Both the position numbers and the translations under genes were made by a program. 17,681 nucleotides of DNA from NCBI GenBank assembly GCA_913052425.1, contig CAJXEG010000007.1:1-17681 (forward strand), written 5' to 3'. The DNA is from an uncultured Flavobacteriaceae bacterium. Its GTDB lineage: Bacteria; Bacteroidota; Bacteroidia; Flavobacteriales; Flavobacteriaceae. Numbering within the stretch: the stretch's first letter is position 1; every line of letters starts with the position of its first letter. The notes under the pieces were generated by a model that saw only the letters and a program-made list of their open reading frames with translations, was not told where the DNA came from and did not search any database. Below, piece after piece: positions 1 through 9,102 of this stretch.

Positions 1-276
1 GCAACCTATGTTTCTCCATTTATTGGACGATTGGATGATGTATCGACTGATGGAACTTTTCTGATCAGTGAAATCAGAGAGATTTATGACAACTATGCCT
101 TTGAAACAGAAATATTGGCAGCCTCGGTTCGTCACATCATGCACATCATCAATTGCGCCAAAATAGGGGCAGATGTCATGACCGGACCACTGAATGCCAT
201 TACCGGACTGTTGAAACATCCTTTGACAGACATTGGTTTGAAAAAGTTTTTGGAAGACTACAAAAAAGGGAATTGA
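1..276 (+). CDS. fsa: Transaldolase / fructose-6-phosphate aldolase family, 3' end only
   Basis: The frame is open from base 1, so the gene begins outside the window; 91 C-terminal codons are visible, ending in TGA at 274-276. It opens with [11 protein letters not shown], the late TIM-barrel strand typical of the small FSA/TalC transaldolases (about 215-220 residues). This is followed by an AASVRH segment and ADVMTGP, also conserved there. Family members move a dihydroxyacetone unit between sugar phosphates (pentose phosphate pathway) or cleave fructose 6-phosphate, in the cytoplasm. The Schiff-base lysine lies upstream of the window, so it cannot be checked, and transaldolase cannot be told from F6P aldolase. 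The gene converges with the next one, with two bases between the stop codons and no room for a separate terminator. Confidence 0.88.
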   Translation, partial: ATYVSPFIGRLDDVSTDGTFLISEIREIYDNYAFETEILAASVRHIMHIINCAKIGADVMTGPLNAITGLLKHPLTDIGLKKFLEDYKKGN

Positions 277-278
277 TC

Positions 279-1664
279 TTATCGGAGTAAATTGGCAAAA
301 TCAGGACTACTGAAGTTGGCAAAACCCTCCTTGATCTTCCCCTCGGCATCGACAACTATGGCCCTGTTGAGTAGAGAGAGAACCCATTTTTTACTGTCTT
401 TGTCAAAATTAACAAAAGCCAACTGTGTTTCGGGATCTATATCCATCATACGGTGCACCTCAAAAACGATTTCATTAAAAGGTTGGATACAAACGCCTTT
501 AAACTGAAATTCGGGGAATTGTTTTTCTAAAGCTTTCACTTTCATTACCGTATTGCGATAGTGACTCATTTGAGTTTGAGACCAAAAGTAAAATACTGTG
601 GGTTGATCATTCAGTTTGGCAGTGCTTACGGTATTCAATAGATGGTCTTGCAGTTTGATTTCGGGGAGTATTTTTCCCGCCGACATGTTTTCGATGTCAT
701 TGTGTAAATCCAACACTTCTTTGAGGTAGGACTTTGAAGTGTTGACCAATAGAAAATGATGGAGAAAATTTTCGTGTTGATCTTTGTTTTCAATTTTCAT
801 CAATTCTTCAAAAGCAACTGCCCGCGAAAGATTATTTCTCAAGACATTTCCCTTGATCTGTGATTGAATGAGTTGCAATCGCTTGATGTTAAAACTGGTT
901 TTTTGTTTGTTTCTAAAATAGTTTTCGGTACTGTCTAATGCCTTTTCATTCAGATAATTCAGTAGATAATTGATGTAGGGGTCAAAAAAAGCCAAATCTG
1001 TTTCTGCCAGACTCAAGTACTTTCTAAAATCAAAATAAACAGAGTCTTGTTTTTTGTCCCAAAAAGTTCCTCTAAGCAGTGCATAGCGTTCTTTTCGGGT
1101 GGCGTAGGGATAGATATACGCCGCTTGGGTTATCTTTTGGGCGATGGGGGATAGTTGGTTGATGGAGTCCATGAGTATCCACTTGTTTTTTTTCTCTATC
1201 AGCAGGGAGTCAATCAGTTTTGTGAACGTTTCGCTATCACTAGAATATTTAGAGGACAGAAAACTGTTTTCTTCCTCAAAACTGAGCAACAGATCCATCA
1301 TAAAATTATTTTTGGCCGCACCGCGTCCGGAATAAACAATGGATTCATCAAAGGAGGAGGCGTTGATCCGTGCCCAAATACTGTCACCTTTCTCCAAAAA
1401 AACGGATTTGTACTCGGGAATGTGTTCAATCTTGTATATTCCTGTTTCCAAAGAGTCATAATATTTGAAAAAGCGATAGTTGAGATTGAGTGAAAGTGAA
1501 TCAATGGTTTTGTTGTCCTTGTAAAGCGTCACATAGGTGGAAGAAGGGTTGACGATCTGCCCCCCAAAGAAAATCCTATTCCTATCAACTTCTTTTGAAC
1601 AAGAGCTGAGGATGACTGCCCACAACAGCAGCCAAATTCGCAGTAAATATTTTGATTGATCCAT
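279..1664 (-). CDS. Thioredoxin-fold (TlpA-like) lipoprotein lacking the CxxC motif
   Basis: About 461 residues. An ATG four codons upstream (1676) is possible, but the start at 1664 gives a cleaner lipoprotein signal: a basic stretch, a hydrophobic core and the lipobox LSSC with C22. It is therefore probably exported and lipid-anchored. The middle (about residues 30-320) is helical and charged, as in Bacteroidota TlpA-type lipoproteins with a DUF4369-like front part. The last 120 or so residues look like a thioredoxin fold: GKILPEIKL, then a strand FYFW at the active-site position, and a final strand VVDAEGKI. Where WCxxC should be, the protein has W361-S-Q-T-Q, so both redox cysteines are absent. 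The fold assignment is by eye and the role is unknown. A structural or ligand-binding envelope role is plausible, and thiol-disulfide reductase activity is not expected. Confidence 0.75.
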   Translation of the reverse strand: MDQSKYLLRIWLLLWAVILSSCSKEVDRNRIFFGGQIVNPSSTYVTLYKDNKTIDSLSLNLNYRFFKYYDSLETGIYKIEHIPEYKSVFLEKGDSIWARINASSFDESIVYSGRGAAKNNFMMDLLLSFEEENSFLSSKYSSDSETFTKLIDSLLIEKKNKWILMDSINQLSPIAQKITQAAYIYPYATRKERYALLRGTFWDKKQDSVYFDFRKYLSLAETDLAFFDPYINYLLNYLNEKALDSTENYFRNKQKTSFNIKRLQLIQSQIKGNVLRNNLSRAVAFEELMKIENKDQHENFLHHFLLVNTSKSYLKEVLDLHNDIENMSAGKILPEIKLQDHLLNTVSTAKLNDQPTVFYFWSQTQMSHYRNTVMKVKALEKQFPEFQFKGVCIQPFNEIVFEVHRMMDIDPETQLAFVNFDKDSKKWVLSLLNRAIVVDAEGKIKEGFANFSSPDFANLLR

Positions 1665-1726
1665 ATTACAATGCAATTTACACCAACTAAACTTTAAAAA
1701 AAAGCAAACCCTGTGGGAGAAATATT

Positions 1727-1734
1727 TACTTTTG
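1727..1734 (+). promoter_or_regulatory. Probable Bacteroidota -7 box for the ABC-F gene
   Basis: TACTTTTG matches the Bacteroidota -7 consensus TAnnTTTG exactly and ends 19 bases before the ATG at 1754. That would give a leader of roughly 10-15 bases. No convincing -33 TTTG was seen upstream. Confidence 0.5.
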
Positions 1735-1744
1735 CAAATGCTAA

Positions 1745-3379
<1,635 letters not shown>

Positions 3380-3393
3380 AAAAAATATTAGCT

Positions 3394-4288
3394 TCAATAT
3401 ACTCCCAAAGGAAACAATCTGTTGATTGTTTTAGTTTTAGTCAATAGCTTGGGTTGGTGAAGATAAAAACTTATTCTTCTGCCATTTAGATTTTGAACAG
3501 GTCTGTGGTTGTTGTTTAGTATTTGAGACATACGATCGAGTTGTTTCTTTGATGCCTCTATTGGATCTTTAAGCAAATACCAGTTGACAACTTCATTGCA
3601 AGGGGGTGTGGTCAATGAGCCATTGTAATGATAATAGATTTTGTTATCCGGTAAAATTTCTAATAAATCTATGGGTTTATACGAGTTGTATACCTCTTTT
3701 TCTATGGGAAATTTGTCCAAATTGGATTTTAAGAGTGGATTTTCCTTTCCTTCTTTGTACATGACTCCAATTATAGCATAATACGTCTTGTTGTTTTGAT
3801 GCACAAAATGATCCTCTAATGGCATGTGTTCACCATCTATCATATGTTCACTCAAACTGTGATAGTGAAACTGTAAAAGCCTATAGTCTTTCCCATTGAG
3901 TTTGACACTATGGTAACCTTCAATATTAAATTGGAGGGTATGGCCATTGTTTAATATATTGCTTAAGGATTTTCCATAATAAAACTCAGGTTGGGGCAGT
4001 ATATAACGAGTCGATTATTGTTGGTGGATATATTGACAGGTGATTGAGATTGACCACCATATTTGGAAAAATCATAACTTAAGTTTTTCCGATTTTACGG
4101 GCCTGTGTCATCTTTCCCATAGGACCAACTGACTTTGTCACTTCATTTCTTTCGGACTTTTTATCGACTGTTTTATCGATCTCTTTCGTTGTATAATTTG
4201 TGTTGATGGTTTTGCTCTGGTTTTTGCTTTGATTTTTACAGCCAACAAAAATCACGGTCATTAGAATGAGGTAGTTAATTTTTTTCAT
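3394..4288 (-). pseudogene. Alpha-carbonic anhydrase lipoprotein, broken by two frameshifts
   Basis: Read as one gene, this encodes a lipoprotein (ATG at 4288, signal ending in FVGC, C17), a polar linker, then an alpha-type carbonic anhydrase that would hydrate CO2 in the periplasm or at the outer surface. The zinc ligands are present in FHYH and DHFVH, the gatekeeper region in SLTTPP, and the end in NGRR. The reading frame breaks twice. First, the frame ends at a TAA (4079-4081), but one more A in the five-A run (T run at 4084-4088 on +) would join it to NLSYDFSKYGG and QSPVNI. Second, an extra TA in the TATATA tract near 4000-4005 shifts NNNRLV away from ILPQPEFYYG. From there the frame is open to 3394. 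The usual N-terminal HWxY segment is not visible. Unless these are assembly errors the product is dead. The family call is secure; the link to the 4288 start is inferred. Confidence 0.82.
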
Positions 4289-4346
4289 GATAAGTAGGTT
4301 TTTCGGGTTGTTCTTAAACAGGTTTTGGGTTTTTGAGATTTGAGTT

Positions 4347-4522
4347 TTAAGGATCTGCTTTCAATGCCACAGATACGTTAGTGGGTACTATAATTTTACA
4401 TTTTGTTAAGGTTTTTTCCTTTAACATGCTTTTTTAAAGACATTGGAAGAGCATTCTTTTTGATCTTCTTTGTGACAAGTTGCCATCATTAATAAAGAAG
4501 AGATCAGTCCGGTAATTATCAC
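4347..4522 (-). pseudogene. Possible small cysteine-containing lipoprotein, probably frameshifted
   Basis: From a GTG at 4522 a frame encodes a hydrophobic start, IITGLISSLL, then a lipobox-like MMATC, then a charged Cys-containing tail, and stops after 33 codons at 4421-4423. If the six-A run at 4430-4435 (T on +) had one more A, the frame would continue into MLKEKTLTKCK and end at 4347, giving about 58 residues. No family was recognised and no ATG is present at the start. It lies between two other damaged genes on the same strand. It may be a remnant, a real mini-lipoprotein of 33 residues, or chance. Confidence 0.3.
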
Positions 4523-4586
4523 TGTTTTCGTTTTAGTAAAATTTTAATATTCACCTCTCAATAATTTTTAGGGAGGATTAAAACTT

Positions 4587-4838
4587 TTATGCCACCAAAG
4601 AAAAACAGATCCCTTTGGTTTCTCCCGCGATGGCCAACTCAACTATTGTTTCCTCTTTACTTTTTTCTTCCAAGCAGAAAACTTTTTCTCGGGCAGGGTT
4701 AGGCTTTAGTTTTCAAATTGTCTGTAACAAAAAATATAGTTTTGCTGCTTTACGATCATCAAGACTAGGAAGTAACCAAGAATGGGCTAAGTCACGGCAG
4801 TAGGACAGATAGAGGGCTTTATTAGACTTAAAGTACAA
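4587..4838 (-). pseudogene. Unrecognised 84-codon reading frame interrupted by one TGA
   Basis: A single minus-strand frame runs from a TTG at 4838 to TAA at 4587-4589, interrupted only by TGA at 4713-4715. The upstream part contains LSYCRDLAHSWLLPSLDD. The downstream part contains NPAREKVFCLEEKSKEE and ends ELAIAGETKGICFSLVA. The amino-acid composition looks like a real soluble protein, which suggests a recently stopped gene. No ATG start is visible, and an in-frame TGA lies two codons upstream of the TTG. No family was recognised, and there is no signal peptide or membrane segment. Its neighbours on the same strand are also damaged. Confidence 0.4.
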
Positions 4839-4893
4839 AAATCAAGTCAAAAAATGAATTTTAACCTTTTTTTGTGTATTGACGGTCAAATGG

Positions 4894-4914
4894 TTTTTAG
4901 GGAATACCTAAAAA
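4894..4914 (-). terminator. Possible hairpin terminator at the end of the DUF2490 gene
   Basis: An eight-base perfect inverted repeat, TTTTTAGG / CCTAAAAA with a five-base loop, overlaps the TAG stop at 4908-4910. It lacks the long T run of a classic terminator on the minus strand, so the call is weak. Confidence 0.3.
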
Positions 4915-5609
4915 GTTTGATGTAAACTAAGCTGAATTTGATTTTTCCCGAATTTGTTGGAAGTTTGTCGCATCATTCCAAATTGCATTTTCAAACCTTT
5001 TCTAAAGACATAACCCAATGCACCATAAAGTCGGTTGCGGTCAAAAAAGGAAACGGTTTTTCCATTACCTATTTTTCGTTGTCCATTGATGAACACCTCG
5101 TTGTAGAGGGCAAGGTAAAGCGATTTAGGTTCGATTACGGGTTTGTTGAGTGGAATATTCAAAAATAGCGCATAGCGATAACGGGTTCTGAAATCCTGAT
5201 CTTCCACAAAACGCATTTCGTATCGAAAACGGTGATTAGAATAAATACCTTTTCCCAATTTGAGCGGGAATGAGGTTTCCTGATAAAATCGATGTTCCGT
5301 AGTTTGGTCATCACTGTCTCCTGGAGTTCCATTGCCAATATAGGCATAACCTAAGGTCAATTTTAAGGGACTTTCTTTGGGCATATAGGTAAAACCGCCA
5401 CGGATAAGCAACTGTTGTAGATCACCAATAAGGTTAAAATTTCTGTACTGAATATCTCCTTGAAATCCCCAAAGACTGTCTTTTTTAAACCTGGTGCTGA
5501 GTATGTACATATACCAAGCGCCCATTTCATCGGGGTCGGTTTGAGCGTTAATATTAGTGGGTAAATTCAACAATAATAACAAGGGCAAGGTGTAAATCAA
5601 TTTTTTCAT
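4908..5609 (-). CDS. DUF2490-family outer-membrane protein
   Basis: 233 residues. It begins MKKLIYTLPLLLLLNLP and has a likely signal-peptidase I site after NINA (A22). The mature protein alternates polar and aromatic residues in strand-like repeats, such as DIQYRNFN, LTLGYAYIG, HRFRYEMRF and LYLALYNEVF. It ends QIQLSLHQTF with a terminal Phe, the usual C-terminal signal of outer-membrane beta-barrels. This matches the DUF2490 group common in Bacteroidota, whose function is unknown. It is last of the left-pointing pheT block, 27 bases after the DUF2007 stop. An exact TAnnTTTG box just before the ATG suggests it also has its own promoter. A substrate cannot be given. Confidence 0.82.
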   Translation of the reverse strand: MKKLIYTLPLLLLLNLPTNINAQTDPDEMGAWYMYILSTRFKKDSLWGFQGDIQYRNFNLIGDLQQLLIRGGFTYMPKESPLKLTLGYAYIGNGTPGDSDDQTTEHRFYQETSFPLKLGKGIYSNHRFRYEMRFVEDQDFRTRYRYALFLNIPLNKPVIEPKSLYLALYNEVFINGQRKIGNGKTVSFFDRNRLYGALGYVFRKGLKMQFGMMRQTSNKFGKNQIQLSLHQTF

Positions 5610-5614
5610 AGAGG

Positions 5615-5622
5615 CAAATATA
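5615..5622 (-). promoter_or_regulatory. Probable -7 box almost touching the DUF2490 start codon
   Basis: On the minus strand TATATTTG matches TAnnTTTG exactly and ends five bases before the ATG at 5609. A transcript starting at the usual distance would be leaderless or nearly so. No clear -33 element was found. Confidence 0.45.
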
Positions 5623-5636
5623 TAAAAATTGGAAAA

Positions 5637-5855
5637 TTATAAAGCATGAGAATTGAGTACCTCTAAGGCTCGTTGTTGTTCGTCTTTGTGCACCCAAAGA
5701 GTTTGCTCGTTGGTCATGCTTGCAAACCCCGCCAATTTTGCTGAGGCTAAGGGATCTTTCACCACAGGAGTAATGTTCACTTCTTTCATAGCACCCACTA
5801 ATGCGATAATCACAACGGTACTGCCCTTAAAAATTTGAACAAAATCTAGGGCCAT
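5637..5855 (-). CDS. DUF2007-type small protein (putative signal-transducing family)
   Basis: 72 residues, starting ATG GCC CTA. The pattern fits DUF2007-like proteins: an N-terminal strand ending in IFKG, a helix (about 14-25), VNITPVVKDP, a small-residue turn SAKLAGFAS, then TLWVHKDEQQRALEVL. These are single-domain, ferredoxin-like cytoplasmic proteins of unknown function, often annotated as putative signal transducing proteins. The start lies eight bases after the stop of the membrane-protein gene upstream, so the two are almost certainly cotranscribed. The biochemical role is not known. Confidence 0.7.
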   Translation of the reverse strand: MALDFVQIFKGSTVVIIALVGAMKEVNITPVVKDPLASAKLAGFASMTNEQTLWVHKDEQQRALEVLNSHAL

Positions 5856-5863
5856 AAGATCAA

Positions 5864-6544
5864 TTAGGTTTTATCGTAGCGATTGTTCCAAATCGCTGGA
5901 TTAAAATTTTTCCCCAAAGCAAAACCGTAGAACAATACTATGGAAGCAATCGCCTTGAACATAAAGAAATAGAGCATCCAAAAGGTGGAAGGGGTCGGGG
6001 TTTTAGTGAAAATTTGATAAGGGGTAAACAGTGTAGCAAAATAACTTACAAATAAAACAGCGATCAATAGGTTCCAAATGTTTTTAAAGGGCCATGCCCA
6101 TGCTTTTCTAAAAAATGACAAATCATTACCCCATTTGTGAACGAGGTAGAAGTAATCATTGCCCAAGGGGACAAATAATAGGGGGTCGTCTGTTTTTTTC
6201 AGTCTAAAAAGCACGGAAGGAGCCATGATTTTAAACTTTTCTAAAGAGGTTTGATGTTCTTTTTCCAATTGGGTAATTTTGTCAATGCCCTCCTTTGGAA
6301 TGTTACCCTTAAAGTATTTAAGATCTAAAAAACGCAAACGGTAATCAATACAAACTTCTTTGATTTGGTCCAAGTGAAAAATTCTATGGGTTTCCAGTTG
6401 GTCAAAATCAAAATTGTTACTGCTTTGCCCACTTGGAGTGAGTTTATTTACGATATCATCAAAGGGTATAGGCGCATTTTGTTGTGCAACTTCTTCGAGG
6501 ATATGGTCTATTTGGGTGGGAGGAAAGAGTTTGTTCATCATCAT
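5864..6544 (-). CDS. Uncharacterised protein with two C-terminal membrane helices
   Basis: 226 residues; three ATG codons in a row open the frame and the first is taken. About 150 residues at the N terminus are soluble and helical, with KLFPPTQIDHILEEVA near the start and DDPLLFVPLGNDYFYLVHKWG before the membrane. Two hydrophobic helices follow, about 155-174 and 188-210, joined by a short Thr/Pro-rich loop, and the tail is short and polar. No signal peptide is seen, so the soluble part is probably cytoplasmic. The family was not recognised. It lies 77 bases downstream of pheT and 8 bases upstream of the DUF2007 gene. The tight spacing to DUF2007 suggests a paired function, but none can be assigned. 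Confidence 0.75.
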   Translation of the reverse strand: MMMNKLFPPTQIDHILEEVAQQNAPIPFDDIVNKLTPSGQSSNNFDFDQLETHRIFHLDQIKEVCIDYRLRFLDLKYFKGNIPKEGIDKITQLEKEHQTSLEKFKIMAPSVLFRLKKTDDPLLFVPLGNDYFYLVHKWGNDLSFFRKAWAWPFKNIWNLLIAVLFVSYFATLFTPYQIFTKTPTPSTFWMLYFFMFKAIASIVLFYGFALGKNFNPAIWNNRYDKT

Positions 6545-6583
6545 CTATCTATTTCATTGTTTAAAATTAAGAAATAATTTAGG

Positions 6584-6601
6584 TTTTGACAAAAGTCAAA
6601 A
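6584..6601. repeat. Perfect inverted repeat TTTTGAC-AAAA-GTCAAAA
   Basis: Seven-base arms around an AAAA centre, lying between pheT and the membrane-protein gene. It could be a protein-binding dyad or part of a processing or termination structure. Its last four bases overlap the next hairpin. Confidence 0.5.
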
Positions 6602-6619
6602 AAGAAAAGCTTCTTTTTT
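6598..6619 (-). terminator. Possible A/T-rich hairpin after pheT
   Basis: AAAAAAGAA / TTCTTTTTT arms (9 bp, four-base loop) begin three bases after the pheT stop and contain only one G:C pair per arm. This is weak as a terminator, and partial read-through into the next gene is likely. Confidence 0.3.
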
Positions 6620-6621
6620 TA

Positions 6622-9042
6622 TCAACGCAGTTGCGCTCCTAATTCTTTTTCAAATTGATTTTGCAATTTCCCCATGATTCTATCTACATACTTATCTGTC
6701 AATGTCTTTTTGGAATCCTGAAAATAAAAACTTACACCATACGACTTTTTACCCTTGGGGAGTTTGTCGCCTTCGTACACGTCAAAAAGCTCGATTGAAT
6801 TGAGTATGTTTTTTTCAGTTTTTAAAGCAATTTTTTTCAATGCATTAAAGGGAACACTGTGATCGAGTAAGAGCGCAAAATCTCTTCGAACTTGAGGGAA
6901 TTTTGGAATTTCTTGATACTGAATATTGTTGTTTTTGGCCAAATCGGCGAGAAGTTTAAAGTCCAACTCTGCGTATAATACCTCTTGGTTAATATCGAAT
7001 TTATCGAGTATATCCTTTTTTACAAACCCAAAGTGCAAAAGCGATTTTCCCTGGTGTGCATAGGTCAAACCTTCGGAAAAAATATCCTTTTCTGAACTGC
7101 TTTCTTCCCATTGAAGCGGGCAGTTTTTTTGGAGAAGTTGATGGATTATGCCTTTCAAATAGAAAAAAACTTGGGGTTGATGGGCTACATTCCAGCTTTC
7201 TTTATAAACATCACCGCTGATGGCCAGAGAGAGGTGTTTTTCTTCTTTATGACCCTCATTGGTTTGTTGATAGGTTTTGCCCAACTCAAAAAGCTTTAGG
7301 GATCTGGACTGACGGTTAAGATTAAAGGCTACGACTTCTAATGCTCCGGGGAGAAGAGAGGTTCGCATTTGAGAGAGTTCTTGGCCCAACGGATTGATGA
7401 TGTTTACCCCTTTAAGGGTTTTGATGCCTTCAGAAATTACTCTATAATTAGGGCTGGTAATGGAATTATTCATCATTTCATTAAAACCCAAACTCACCAA
7501 TTGATTGGACAGTCGCTCTGCAATTCGATGATCGTCCGAGCTTACAAAATCATGGAGATTGCTTTGGAGTAAATCAGATATCTCTACATTGTTGTAGCCA
7601 TATACTCTGAGTATTTCTTCAATGACATCGGCCGGGCGGGTAACGTCCACCCGGTAGCGCGGGATCTCAATCAACATGCCCTCGTCATTGGAGTGTTCTA
7701 TTTTAATTTCAAGTCCCGTTAAAATTTTAGAGACATCATCTTTAGAAATTTCTTGTCCAATGGTGCGGTTAATTTGGTCAAAACTCAACATGAATTTGGA
7801 CGCCTCTGGCAATTCTCGCATGATTTCATAAAGTTCACCCTCAATGGTTCCCCCTGCCAGTTCCACCATCAGATTGGCAGCATATTTGAGGGCGTGGAGT
7901 GTGATCTCTGGGTCTATACCCCGTTCAAATCGAAAAGAGGCGTCTGTGGTTATTCCATGTCTTTTGGCTGATTTTCTGATGCTTATGGGGTCGAAGTAGG
8001 CACTTTCTAAAAATATATTTGTCGTATTCTCACTGACCCCGGAGTCTTGGCCTCCAAATACCCCAGCAATACACAAGGGTTTCTGGTGGTCGCAGATCAT
8101 CAGATCCTCTGCATGGAGTTTTCGTTCCACTCCATCGAGTGTAGTAAAAGGGGTGTCCTGAGGAACTGTTTTTACAACAATTCCGCCCATGATCTTATCC
8201 AAATCAAAAGCATGAAGGGGTTGCCCCAGATCATGTAACACAAAGTTGGTAATGTCCACTACATTGTTTTTTGGGGTAATACCTATTGCTTTTAAACGAT
8301 TCTGCAGCCAGATGGGGGAGGGTTTAATGGTCAAATTGTTGATGTTGACCCCCATATATCTCGAAGCTTTTTCTTCCGATTCGACGACTACACTGAATCT
8401 TTTATCAGCGGGAACTATACTGAAATGATCTGTTACGGGTGCAGACCATTTGTAGTCAATGTCTTTAAACTGACAGTAGGCTTTTAGATCGCGGGCCACG
8501 CCCATATGACTCATGGCATCCGTCCGATTGGGCGTGAGTCCTATTTCAAAAACCGTATCGAACTCTATATCAAAAACTGCACTGCATGGGGTACCGCTTT
8601 TCAAATCAGGGGTCAAAACCATGATCCCATCGTGGGACTCGCCCAGTCCCAATTCATCTTCGGCGCATATCATACCGTGACTTTCCTCTCCTCTTATCTT
8701 ACTCTTTTTGATCAAAAAAGCCTTTCCCTCTTCATTCCAAAGTGAAGTACCTACGGTGGCAACCGCGACTTTTTGGCCTTGGGCTACATTGGGTGCACCA
8801 CAAACGATGGGTACTGTTTCTGTTCCCAGATCAACTTGGGTGACGCGCAGACGGTCGGCATTGGGATGTTGTGCGCATTGTAGGACTTCACCCACGACCA
8901 CACCTTTAAGCCCTCCTTTAATGGATTCGAATGGGGTCAGTCCTTCGACCTCAAGACCCAAATCGGTCAATATTTCGGATACTTGCTCTGGGGGAAGGTC
9001 TATTTTTAGAAACTGTTTGATCCAGTTGTATGATATTTTCAT
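6622..9042 (-). CDS. pheT: Phenylalanine--tRNA ligase beta subunit
   Basis: 806 residues, the usual bacterial length. The beta subunit pairs with PheS as an alpha2beta2 enzyme that charges tRNA-Phe in the cytoplasm. The start MKISYNWIKQF is typical. The EMAP-like tRNA-binding domain covers about 39-150 (HPNADRLRVTQVDLG, IVCGAPNV). The B3/B4 editing core is about 210-390, with FRFERGID at its end. The B5 domain follows at about 400-480. The C-terminal anticodon-binding ferredoxin-like domain is about 712-806, starting PKFPQVRRDFALLLD. No motif is missing. pheS is not in the window. An exact TAnnTTTG box lies 28 bases before the ATG. Two small genes of unknown function follow on the same strand. 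Confidence 0.97.
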   Translation of the reverse strand: MKISYNWIKQFLKIDLPPEQVSEILTDLGLEVEGLTPFESIKGGLKGVVVGEVLQCAQHPNADRLRVTQVDLGTETVPIVCGAPNVAQGQKVAVATVGTSLWNEEGKAFLIKKSKIRGEESHGMICAEDELGLGESHDGIMVLTPDLKSGTPCSAVFDIEFDTVFEIGLTPNRTDAMSHMGVARDLKAYCQFKDIDYKWSAPVTDHFSIVPADKRFSVVVESEEKASRYMGVNINNLTIKPSPIWLQNRLKAIGITPKNNVVDITNFVLHDLGQPLHAFDLDKIMGGIVVKTVPQDTPFTTLDGVERKLHAEDLMICDHQKPLCIAGVFGGQDSGVSENTTNIFLESAYFDPISIRKSAKRHGITTDASFRFERGIDPEITLHALKYAANLMVELAGGTIEGELYEIMRELPEASKFMLSFDQINRTIGQEISKDDVSKILTGLEIKIEHSNDEGMLIEIPRYRVDVTRPADVIEEILRVYGYNNVEISDLLQSNLHDFVSSDDHRIAERLSNQLVSLGFNEMMNNSITSPNYRVISEGIKTLKGVNIINPLGQELSQMRTSLLPGALEVVAFNLNRQSRSLKLFELGKTYQQTNEGHKEEKHLSLAISGDVYKESWNVAHQPQVFFYLKGIIHQLLQKNCPLQWEESSSEKDIFSEGLTYAHQGKSLLHFGFVKKDILDKFDINQEVLYAELDFKLLADLAKNNNIQYQEIPKFPQVRRDFALLLDHSVPFNALKKIALKTEKNILNSIELFDVYEGDKLPKGKKSYGVSFYFQDSKKTLTDKYVDRIMGKLQNQFEKELGAQLR

Positions 9043-9070
9043 CGGGTATGAATGACTTTTAAATCGATGG

Positions 9071-9078
9071 CAAAGATA
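9071..9078 (-). promoter_or_regulatory. Probable -7 box for pheT
   Basis: Minus-strand TATCTTTG matches TAnnTTTG exactly, 28 bases before the pheT ATG and just past the recG stop. No clear -33 element was seen. Confidence 0.5.
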
Positions 9079-9102
9079 AGAATCTAAGCTTAACCACCTT
9101 TT

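Noticed and set aside
4615..4803. Plus-strand open frame of about 62 codons
   Set aside because: It lies opposite the better-supported 84-codon minus frame, and its composition looks like an antisense shadow.
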